Below are positions 1 to 5,366 of a stretch of 5,366 bases of DNA, one piece after another. The DNA is taken from NCBI GenBank assembly GCA_011064905.1, contig JAAKFW010000116.1, positions 1 to 5,366 on the forward strand, read 5' to 3'. This stretch comes from Candidatus Anoxychlamydiales bacterium (lineage in GTDB: Bacteria > Chlamydiota > Chlamydiia > Chlamydiales > SM23-39). Below the pieces are notes generated by a model, which worked only from the letters and a program-made list of their open reading frames with translations, was not told where the DNA came from and made no database searches. The number at the start of each line of letters is the position of its first letter. Within the stretch, counting starts at the first letter, position 1. The position numbers and the translations under genes were made by a program.

Positions 1-36
1 GAAAGGATTTGAAAGAGGCTAATAATACAACTTTTT

Positions 37-41
37 GGAGG
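37..41 (+). promoter_or_regulatory. Shine-Dalgarno site of the 140-aa gene
   Basis: GGAGG lies 7 bases before the ATG at 49. It fixes that ATG as the start: the frame upstream is closed by a TGA at 10-12 and holds no other ATG. No convincing promoter is visible in the 48 bases before the gene, so it may be read from further upstream or from a promoter outside the window. Confidence 0.8.
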
Positions 42-48
42 TTTTCTT

Positions 49-471
49 ATGATAATATTTCAAGCATTCGCTATAAAAAATGGAGTTTTAGAATTTCAGG
101 AGGTGGAAGAAAAAAAAACTGTTTGTCAAAAAATTGTAAATGCAACAAAAGAAAATTTACATAGTTTTCCTAAAGATTATACTGCAATAAGAGCAAGGAT
201 AAATAAGAATGGAAATGAAGAGTTTGTAAAAATAAGAATTTTAGGACCCTGGAATACTTTAGAAAATTCTCAATCTATTATTTCTCTATTAGATGAAACA
301 GGAGATGTTACCACTTATTTTTCTAAAGGAAAAATTAAAGAAAATAAATTTTATGAGTTTTCGATTGATAAAACAGCTCAAAAAATTACCATTTTGGTTG
401 CGACAATATTAGAAGATGAAATTTTTTCTCAAACTAATTGTTACGAAATTGAAATTATAAAACTTAAATAG
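49..471 (+). CDS. Small hypothetical protein, 140 aa, no recognised family
   Basis: I do not recognise this protein. It is a complete 140-residue ORF from an ATG behind a strong GGAGG, ending in TAG. It has no signal peptide, no transmembrane segment and no cysteine cluster (Cys26 and Cys131 only). The composition is rich in Lys, Glu, Ile and Asn. Alternating hydrophobic stretches in the second half (around residues 55-64, 101-120 and 129-139) suggest a mainly beta-strand cytosolic domain. Codon use is as AT-rich as in dnaE, so it does not look recently acquired. It lies 126 bases upstream of dnaE, which appears to have its own promoter, so a shared function is not implied. Near residues 17-23 the DNA carries AGGAGGT (98-104) followed by nine A (110-118), which could favour slippage. 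The end of an upstream gene may lie in bases 1-22 but cannot be assigned. Confidence 0.75.
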   Translation: MIIFQAFAIKNGVLEFQEVEEKKTVCQKIVNATKENLHSFPKDYTAIRARINKNGNEEFVKIRILGPWNTLENSQSIISLLDETGDVTTYFSKGKIKENKFYEFSIDKTAQKITILVATILEDEIFSQTNCYEIEIIKLK

Positions 472-481
472 CTAAAAGTTT

Positions 482-518
482 AAATAGACATTTCGATGGA
501 TTCATTTCTATTTTTTTT
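482..518 (+). terminator. Weak AT-rich terminator-like stem and T run after the 140-aa gene
   Basis: AAATAGA (482-488) can pair with TCTATTT (507-513). One mismatch and two further pairs extend the stem inward, and T514-T518 follow directly. The position, 10 bases after a stop codon, suits a Rho-independent terminator. The stem holds only one or two G-C pairs and is therefore weak. In AT-rich DNA such a stem can arise by chance, so the call is tentative. Confidence 0.35.
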
Positions 519-536
519 GAATTTTTCATATTCATC

Positions 537-565
537 TTGATAGAGATTTATTTTGTTTTTATACT
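537..565 (+). promoter_or_regulatory. Probable sigma70-type promoter of dnaE
   Basis: TTGATA (537-542) and TATACT (560-565) each match five of six consensus bases (TTGACA, TATAAT) and are separated by exactly 17 bases. Transcription would start near 572, giving a leader of about 25 nucleotides. The -10 hexamer overlaps the left arm of the inverted repeat at 551-594, so a repressor bound to that repeat, if one exists, would block it. Confidence 0.6.
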
Positions 566-594
566 AATGAAAACGATCAACTATAAAAACAAAA
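551..594. repeat. 13-bp perfect inverted repeat across the dnaE -10 box and leader
   Basis: The arm TTTTGTTTTTATA (551-563) is the exact reverse complement of TATAAAAACAAAA (582-594), with 18 bases between. Only one of the 13 pairs is G-C. The left arm overlaps the -10 box and the right arm ends 3 bases before the dnaE ATG. It could be an operator, an RNA hairpin in read-through transcripts that hides the start region, or a chance product of facing T-rich and A-rich tracts. Confidence 0.5.
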
Positions 595-597
595 AAA

Positions 598-3500
598 ATG
601 TCTTGGATTTCACTACATAACCACTCTAGATATTCAATATTAGATTCAACAATAGAAGCTAAAAAATTAGCTCGTCTCGCAAAAGAAAATGATATGAAAG
701 CTATCGCACTTACCGATAGCTATAACATGAGTGGAGCTGTAGAGTTTTATAAAGCGTGTGTTGATCTAGATATAAAACCAATCATCGGCTGCGAAATCTG
801 GGTAGCGAATGGATCGAGATTTGAAAAGAAAAGAAGAGTGAATGTCCCAATGGCTCATCCATTGATTTTGCTTGTAAAAAATGAAATCGGATATAAAAAT
901 TTGTGCGCTCTTTCATCAAAAGGGTACGTTGAAGGATTTTATTACTATCCAAGAATCGATAAAGATCTTTTAAAAGAACACTCTGAGGGATTAATTTGTT
1001 TATCAGGTCCTGCTAACTCATCATTGAGTCATAAAATATTAAATGATACTGAGGAGGGAATTGAAAAAGAAATCACTTGGTTTTCAGATGTTTTTAAAGA
1101 TGATTTTTATTTTGAAATTCAGCTACATCAAATGTCAGATGAAGATATTGAAAAAGACCAAATGAAAAAAGAGTCTTGGGTTTTTCAAAAACTAACTTCT
1201 TTTGTTGAAAAAGAGAAAAAATTAAAAGATGAATTTTTAAAATATTCTGATAAATATAGTATCAAATACGTAGCTACTAATGATGTTCACTACGAAAGAG
1301 CACCGGATTGGAAAGGTCATGAAATTTTATTAAATATAGCTTCGAATGTTCCTTGTGAGATTTGGGAAAGAGACTCTAAAGGAATTCCAAGATATAAAAT
1401 AGCAAATCCTAAAAGAAAAACCTACCCTTCTCATGAATATTATTTTAAATCTCCCGATCAAATGCAAAAAATATTTGAGGGTTATGAGAGTAGTTTAGAA
1501 AATACTATAGAAATTGCTGATAAATGCAATTTTTCTTTTGATCTTAAAACTAAACATTACCCAGTTTTTTATCCTCCAGATTTAAAAGAGACAGATGATA
1601 GAGCTAAAAAAGCAGAGGAGTATCTCTTAAAATTATGTACAGATGCCATAGATAAAAGATACTCTGATGATAAGTTAAAAGAGGTTAAAGAAAGATTTCC
1701 AAATGAAGATCCAAAAGATATTATAGATAAAAGACTAAAACATGAATTTGAATTGATATCTTCTAAAGGTATGTGTGATTACTTTTTGATAGTTTATGAT
1801 TTTATTTCGTGGGCAAAAAATAAAAACATACCAGTGGGCCCTGGAAGAGGATCTGCTGCAGGATCAATAATATCTTATCTTATCGGTATCACTGATATAG
1901 AACCTCTACGATTTAATCTCTTCTTTGAAAGATTTATAAATCCCGAAAGAATTGCTTATCCTGATATTGACGTTGATATTTGTATGGATAGAAGATCTGA
2001 GGTGATAGATTATACTGTAAAAAAATATGGAAAAGAAAAAGTAGCTCAAATAATTACTTTTGGAACCATGAAAGCCAAAATGGCAATCAAAGATGTTGGA
2101 AGGGTTTTATCGGTGCCTTTATCTCACGTAAACAGTATTGCAAAACTAGTTCCTGAAGATCCAAATATGACACTCGAAAAAGCGATCCAAATAGATCCAG
2201 AGCTAAAACAGATGTATGAAAAAGATAAAGATGCAAAAAGAATTATCGATATTGCAAAAACTATTGAAGGATCGATAAGAAACACCTCTACGCATGCAGC
2301 TGGAATAATAATTTCAGCAAAACCTTTGACCGATAACATTCCTATTTGTATTGCAAAAGACTCTGAGATGGCAGTAACCCAATATTCCATGAAACCAGTG
2401 GAGGCTGTAGGTCTTTTAAAAATAGACTTTTTAGGTCTTAAAACTCTAACTTGTATCCAAAAAGCTTGTGCGTTGGTTGAAAAAAATACAGGTAGAAAAA
2501 TCGATTGGGAAAATCTCCCTTTAAATGATAAACCTACTTTTGATCTTCTAAATAAAGGTAAAACACTCGGGGTATTTCAGTTAGAGTCTCAAGGGATTCA
2601 AGCCCTTGCTAAACACCTTCACATCGATGTTTTTGAAGAAATTATTGCGGTAGAGGCTCTATATAGGCCAGGTCCTATGGATATGATCCCATCTTTTATA
2701 AGCAGAAAACATGGCAAAGAAAAAATTGAGATAGATCATCCGCTAATGAAAGATATCTTAAAAGAGACCTATGGTGTGATGATTTATCAAGAGCAAGTTA
2801 TGCAGATAGCATCAACTCTAGCAGGATTCTCCCTTGGGGAAGGTGATGTTTTAAGAAGAGCGATGGGCAAAAAAGATCTAAAAGAGATGACAAGCCAAAG
2901 ACAAAAGTTTGTTGAAGGCGCTAAAAAAAATGGTATAGATGAGAGAGTGTCTGAAAATATTTTTAATAAAATAGAAAAATTTGCATCTTATGGATTTAAT
3001 AAGTCTCATGCGACCGCATATGCATTCATATCTTATGTAACAGCTTATTTTAAAGCTAATTACACAAAAGAGTGGCTCGCTGCTTTAATGACTTGTGATA
3101 GATATGATCTTTCTAAAGTTGCAAAATTTATAAGAGAGTGTAAATCTTTAGATATTGCGATTCTACCACCTAGTGTAAATGAAGCTGAAGATGAGTTTAT
3201 TTCCACGAAAGATGGTATTAGATTTGCAATGTCTGCGATTAAAGGTATTGGCTCGAATGTAGTAGAGGCAATTGTCGAAGAGAGAAATAATAATGGAACT
3301 TATAAAAATCTTTTCGATTTTATAAAAAGAGTAGATAAATCAAGAGTTGGTAAAAAAAATATAGAACTTTTAATCGATAGTGGTGGATTTGACTTTTCTA
3401 CATGGACAAGACCTGAGATGAAAATCAGTGTAGAAAAAATGTATGATCAGGCAACAAAAGAACAAGAAGATAATGCAAAAGGTGTTATGAACCTTTTCTC

Positions 3501-4314
3501 TCTTCTAAAAGAGGAAAAAGATAATTTTTCTGTTCCTCCAAAAATCTCTCATCAAATCTCTCAAATACAAAAACTACTTTTAGAAAAAGAACTCCTCGGT
3601 TTTTATCTAACAGGTCATCCTATGGATAGATACCAAGATATTTTGAAAAGACTCAGTTGCGTGCCTTTAAAAGATTTAGAAAACTTTGATAAAACAGCAG
3701 TTGTAAGATCGGCTTTTGTGATAGATGAAGTTAAGTATAAAATTTCAAAAGCTCAAAGAAAATTTGCAATACTTACTATTTCAGATGGTATGGAAAGATA
3801 TGAACTTCCTATTTGGCCTGAATTATATTCTCAAAAAACTTCACTTTTGCAAGAAAATCAATTAGTATATGCTATCTTACAAATTGAAAAAGTTGATAAA
3901 ACTCTAAAATTGCAATGTAAATGGTTAGAAGATTTAAGCCTCGCAGATGATAAGATGATAAAAAGCTGCGATGATGCTTTTGATAAATTTAAAAACAAGT
4001 TAAATGGTTATGAGTTTAGAAAAAAAAGAAATGCTTTTATGAAAGATAAAAATGAACCTAAAAAAGAGACAAATTTTATTTCAAATATTAAAATTCGTCT
4101 AAATGCAAATGATATTCGCTTATCTCAAATTTTAGAACTAAAAGAGATTTTTAGATCGAATCCCGGAAAGACAGCAGTTGAATTAGAATTTTTTAATGGA
4201 AATCAAAAAATTGGACTTTTGGAAATAGCATCAAATTTAAAAATTAATTTCCAACCTGATTTTAAAAATAAAATTTTAAATATTTCTGGAATAGAAGAGG
4301 TTATCTCAGGTTGA
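598..4314 (+). CDS. dnaE: DNA polymerase III alpha subunit (DnaE), replicative DNA polymerase
   Basis: This is the catalytic subunit that extends DNA during chromosome replication, working with the beta clamp and the clamp loader. The order is: PHP domain (about 1-290, HNHS at 7-10 and TNDVH at 227-231); palm with GPGRGSAAGS (414-423), the catalytic pair D458/D460 in PDIDVD, and D610 in KIDFLGL; THAAG (565-569); YRPGPMD (689-695) and YQEQV (730-734); LRRAMGKK (752-759); YGFNKSHATAY (798-808); helix-hairpin-helix AIKGIGSNVVEAI (880-892); possible clamp-binding VMNLF (963-967); LLGFYLTGHPMDRY (999-1012); OB fold (about 1035-1105); and a C-terminal domain to 1238 that binds tau in other bacteria. 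At 1,238 aa it exceeds E. coli DnaE (1,160), and the length fits chlamydial proteins. The start is fixed: the frame is closed by TGA at 568-570 and no other ATG precedes. There is no clear SD, only A-rich leader. PHP ligands expected at S41, P88 and P138 are missing, so proofreading by this domain is unlikely and DnaQ-type proofreading would be expected. Confidence 0.98.
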   Translation: MSWISLHNHSRYSILDSTIEAKKLARLAKENDMKAIALTDSYNMSGAVEFYKACVDLDIKPIIGCEIWVANGSRFEKKRRVNVPMAHPLILLVKNEIGYKNLCALSSKGYVEGFYYYPRIDKDLLKEHSEGLICLSGPANSSLSHKILNDTEEGIEKEITWFSDVFKDDFYFEIQLHQMSDEDIEKDQMKKESWVFQKLTSFVEKEKKLKDEFLKYSDKYSIKYVATNDVHYERAPDWKGHEILLNIASNVPCEIWERDSKGIPRYKIANPKRKTYPSHEYYFKSPDQMQKIFEGYESSLENTIEIADKCNFSFDLKTKHYPVFYPPDLKETDDRAKKAEEYLLKLCTDAIDKRYSDDKLKEVKERFPNEDPKDIIDKRLKHEFELISSKGMCDYFLIVYDFISWAKNKNIPVGPGRGSAAGSIISYLIGITDIEPLRFNLFFERFINPERIAYPDIDVDICMDRRSEVIDYTVKKYGKEKVAQIITFGTMKAKMAIKDVGRVLSVPLSHVNSIAKLVPEDPNMTLEKAIQIDPELKQMYEKDKDAKRIIDIAKTIEGSIRNTSTHAAGIIISAKPLTDNIPICIAKDSEMAVTQYSMKPVEAVGLLKIDFLGLKTLTCIQKACALVEKNTGRKIDWENLPLNDKPTFDLLNKGKTLGVFQLESQGIQALAKHLHIDVFEEIIAVEALYRPGPMDMIPSFISRKHGKEKIEIDHPLMKDILKETYGVMIYQEQVMQIASTLAGFSLGEGDVLRRAMGKKDLKEMTSQRQKFVEGAKKNGIDERVSENIFNKIEKFASYGFNKSHATAYAFISYVTAYFKANYTKEWLAALMTCDRYDLSKVAKFIRECKSLDIAILPPSVNEAEDEFISTKDGIRFAMSAIKGIGSNVVEAIVEERNNNGTYKNLFDFIKRVDKSRVGKKNIELLIDSGGFDFSTWTRPEMKISVEKMYDQATKEQEDNAKGVMNLFSLLKEEKDNFSVPPKISHQISQIQKLLLEKELLGFYLTGHPMDRYQDILKRLSCVPLKDLENFDKTAVVRSAFVIDEVKYKISKAQRKFAILTISDGMERYELPIWPELYSQKTSLLQENQLVYAILQIEKVDKTLKLQCKWLEDLSLADDKMIKSCDDAFDKFKNKLNGYEFRKKRNAFMKDKNEPKKETNFISNIKIRLNANDIRLSQILELKEIFRSNPGKTAVELEFFNGNQKIGLLEIASNLKINFQPDFKNKILNISGIEEVISG

Positions 4315-4339
4315 CTTTTAATTGCTTTTTTTTTAAATT
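4311..4339 (+). promoter_or_regulatory. Possible promoter of the BamD-like gene, overlapping the dnaE stop
   Basis: TTGACT (4311-4316) matches five of six -35 bases and contains the dnaE TGA stop. After exactly 17 bases comes TAAATT (4334-4339), four of six -10 bases. Transcription would start near 4346. The spacer includes a T run. The site would let the TPR gene be expressed apart from dnaE, although co-transcription across the 50-base gap is equally possible. Confidence 0.4.
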
Positions 4340-4360
4340 CTTATATGAAATTTAAGGGAA
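4328..4360 (+). promoter_or_regulatory. Potential stem masking the Shine-Dalgarno of the BamD-like gene
   Basis: TTAAATT (4333-4339) pairs perfectly with AATTTAA (4349-4355). The T run at 4328-4332 can continue the stem against GGGAA (4356-4360) through three G-U and two A-U pairs. The loop is 9 bases (4340-4348). The AAGGGA Shine-Dalgarno (4354-4359) would be paired in transcripts coming from dnaE, but not in transcripts starting near 4346, which lack the left arm. The stem has no G-C pair, so the fold is weak. Confidence 0.3.
4354..4359 (+). promoter_or_regulatory. Shine-Dalgarno of the BamD-like gene
   Basis: AAGGGA lies 5 bases before the ATG at 4365. An in-frame TAA (4362-4364) directly precedes that ATG, so no longer start is possible. 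Confidence 0.65.
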
Positions 4361-4364
4361 TTAA

Positions 4365-5321
4365 ATGAAATTAATTAAATATTTTTTACTTAGTTGCTTA
4401 TTGTTGTTTAGTCCGATGTATTCATATCAAGTAACGCCAAATCAAACGGCTTACGAATTTTTTACTCTAGCTAATCATGCTTTTGAAAAATCTGAGTGGA
4501 TAGAAGTTATCAAATACTCAAAAATAATAATTCAAAAATTTCCAAATACTTCTTTTACTAAAGATGCTCTTTACTATTTAGGGGTATCATATTTCAATTT
4601 AAAGGATTACGATATATCAAATAAATATTTTACAAGATACTTAAAAGATGATTTTAATCCTAAATATTTTGAAGAGATCATGCATTATAAATATTCAATT
4701 GCTCATTTTTTTAAAAATGGAGCAAAAAAAAGAATGTTTGATTGGAAAAAGGGTCCAAAACTTGCCGATGCGCTAGAAGATGCTATTGCGATATTTGATG
4801 AAATTATAGCTTCTATGCCAAATCATGAAATAGCAATTAGATCTATTTTTGCAAAAGCAGAGTTGCATTTTGACCAAAATGATTTTAAAGAAGCCATCTC
4901 AACTTTTGAATCTCTTGTAGAAAAATATGAAAAACATGAACTTGCTGTTGAGAGTTTTATACAGATCCAAAAAGTTTATCTTAAACAGACAACATATAGG
5001 AAGCAAGATCCGAATGTTTTGGAATTTGCTAAACTCAATATAGAAAAATTTAAAGAGATGCATTCTCGTGAAGAAGAGAAAGCGAAAATTTTAGAAGATA
5101 TGCTTCTTGAAATGAAAGAAAAATATGCTAAAGGATTTCTGGAAATAGCCGAGTTTTATGAAAAGTCTAAAAAAAATGATGCAGCTATTTTATACTACTC
5201 AAAAATATTGGAGAGTTTTCCTGAAACTGAATCTGCAAAAGTGGCTAAGTCTCGATTTGATAAGATAAGTCAATCACCCCTCCCTAAAGGAAGGGGCTTG
5301 AACCGTGAGGATCATGGGTAA
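4365..5321 (+). CDS. Exported TPR protein, BamD/YfiO-like outer membrane assembly factor
   Basis: BamD is the TPR subunit of the BAM complex, which inserts beta-barrel proteins into the outer membrane from its periplasmic face. This 318-aa protein begins with a signal sequence (residues 1-20: Lys2 and Lys5, then a hydrophobic core), probably cut after MYS. BamD is normally a lipoprotein. Here LLSC (8-11) only loosely resembles a lipobox, with an unusually short hydrophobic stretch before the Cys, so lipidation is uncertain. TPR-like helix pairs are visible at about 29-62, 64-95, 155-190 and 254-290. The last, with a tyrosine-rich helix and SFPETESAK, resembles the final BamD repeat. A basic loop (117-132) and a charged helical stretch (219-255) separate them. 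The protein is somewhat longer than E. coli BamD (about 245 aa). Residues from about 302 on (SPLPKGRGLNREDHG) are encoded by unusual G+C-rich DNA and look like an added tail. A YbgF/CpoB-type TPR protein is the main alternative. Confidence 0.75.
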   Translation: MKLIKYFLLSCLLLFSPMYSYQVTPNQTAYEFFTLANHAFEKSEWIEVIKYSKIIIQKFPNTSFTKDALYYLGVSYFNLKDYDISNKYFTRYLKDDFNPKYFEEIMHYKYSIAHFFKNGAKKRMFDWKKGPKLADALEDAIAIFDEIIASMPNHEIAIRSIFAKAELHFDQNDFKEAISTFESLVEKYEKHELAVESFIQIQKVYLKQTTYRKQDPNVLEFAKLNIEKFKEMHSREEEKAKILEDMLLEMKEKYAKGFLEIAEFYEKSKKNDAAILYYSKILESFPETESAKVAKSRFDKISQSPLPKGRGLNREDHG

Positions 5322-5335
5322 CAGGTTGACCAGAA
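5272..5335. repeat. G+C-rich palindromic patch, probable inserted repeat element
   Basis: Thirty-six of the 70 bases from 5271 to 5340 are G or C, against roughly 30 % in the surrounding DNA. The patch opens with an imperfect hairpin (5277-5296): CCCCT pairs with AGGGG, then CC with GG past one bulged A, around loop CTAAA. A second weak dyad joins AACC (5301-5304) with GGTT (5324-5327). It supplies the last 15 or so codons and the stop of the TPR gene and ends just before the next gene's SD. Short palindromic repeats that run into gene ends are known in several bacterial groups. With one copy in view, the repeat nature is inferred; the borders are approximate. Confidence 0.45.
5277..5296 (+). 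other. Imperfect G+C hairpin near the 3' end of the BamD-like gene
   Basis: CCCCT (5277-5281) pairs with AGGGG (5292-5296), and CC (5282-5283) with GG (5289-5290), leaving A5291 bulged and loop CTAAA. It lies inside the coding region, upstream of the TAA at 5319-5321, and no T run follows, so it is not a standard intrinsic terminator. It could slow ribosomes or shield the RNA from 3' decay. Confidence 0.5.
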
Positions 5336-5342
5336 GACAAAC

Positions 5343-5349
5343 AAAGGAG
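5343..5349 (+). promoter_or_regulatory. Shine-Dalgarno of the gene starting at 5358
   Basis: AAAGGAG lies 8 bases before the ATG at 5358, with a run of seven T (5350-5356) between. It is the strongest ribosome-binding site in the window and shows that a real gene starts at the edge. Confidence 0.75.
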
Positions 5350-5357
5350 TTTTTTTA

Positions 5358-5366
5358 ATGTTTGTA
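5358..5366 (+). CDS. Start of the next gene (first three codons only)
   Basis: Only Met-Phe-Val is visible before the window ends. The ATG stands behind a strong AAAGGAG, 36 bases after the stop of the BamD-like gene, on the same strand, so the two are probably one operon. From gene order I recall in chlamydial genomes an envelope protein of the LptE type could follow, but nothing in nine bases supports any function. Confidence 0.6.

Noticed and set aside
1..22. Possible end of an upstream gene
   Set aside because: One frame reads six codons to a TAA at 20-22 and another reaches a TGA at 10-12, but six residues or fewer cannot be recognised and neither frame can be preferred.
3..164. Open frame running from the window edge to TAG 162-164, overlapping the 140-aa gene
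   Set aside because: It would require a 116-base overlap with a gene that has a strong SD. The translation is Lys-, Arg- and Asn-rich without motifs, as expected of an AT-rich shadow.
2124..2390. 88-aa ORF on the minus strand inside dnaE
   Set aside because: It lies opposite the conserved polymerase core of dnaE, which is uninterrupted on the plus strand. It has no visible SD and a composition expected of an antisense shadow.
2900..3360. Runs of eight A in dnaE (such as near 2926 and 3352) as frameshifts or pseudogene marks
   Set aside because: The frame is intact across them and all polymerase motifs follow in order. Such runs are common in AT-rich genomes.
4326..4334. T run after dnaE as an intrinsic terminator
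   Set aside because: No G+C-containing stem precedes the T run. The only stem involving it points downstream to the SD of the next gene.
5277..5296. G+C hairpin as a terminator of the BamD-like gene
   Set aside because: It lies before the stop codon and lacks a following T run. The T run at 5350-5356 is 53 bases further on and belongs to the leader of the next gene.
1..5366. Previously undescribed defence, CRISPR or mobile-gene system
   Set aside because: No direct-repeat array, transposase, integrase, reverse transcriptase or toxin-antitoxin motif is visible. Apart from one small unknown gene and the short G+C-rich patch, the genes are housekeeping.

Overview
The window is AT-rich (about 30 % G+C by eye) and tightly packed, with every gene on the plus strand. 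It most likely comes from a member of the phylum Chlamydiae outside the Chlamydiaceae, or a similar host-associated bacterium. This rests on three things: DnaE is about 1,240 residues long, as I recall for chlamydial DnaE. It carries an extended PHP-to-polymerase linker (a CEIW motif, then PKRK and YPSHEYYFKS) that I associate with chlamydial DnaE proteins. It is followed by a BamD-like TPR protein, an order I recall from chlamydial genomes. No database was searched, so the assignment is an inference.

Layout: (1) 49-471 is a small 140-residue protein of unknown function with a good Shine-Dalgarno sequence. (2) 472-597 is an intergenic region with a weak terminator-like stem and T run, a good sigma70-type promoter (TTGATA, 17 bases, TATACT) and a 13-bp inverted repeat ending just before the dnaE start. 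(3) 598-4314 is a complete dnaE, the replicative DNA polymerase III alpha subunit. All polymerase catalytic residues are present, but three of the nine expected metal ligands of the PHP domain appear replaced. (4) 4315-4364 is a short gap with a probable second promoter overlapping the dnaE stop and an SD-masking fold. (5) 4365-5321 encodes an exported TPR protein related to BamD/YfiO. (6) 5272-5335 is a G+C-rich patch (36 of the 70 bases in 5271-5340) that supplies the last codons and stop of the TPR gene and looks like an inserted palindromic repeat. (7) At 5358 another gene starts behind a strong SD and runs out of the window.

Functionally the window joins chromosome replication (DnaE) to envelope biogenesis (BamD-like protein). 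Nothing shows that the two act together; the adjacency looks like ordinary conserved gene order, with a separate promoter possible for each. I found no CRISPR array, insertion-sequence transposase, tRNA, rRNA or defence system. The most unusual DNA is the G+C-rich patch at the end of the TPR gene, followed by the degenerate PHP site and the paired promoter/inverted-repeat arrangements ahead of dnaE and the TPR gene.
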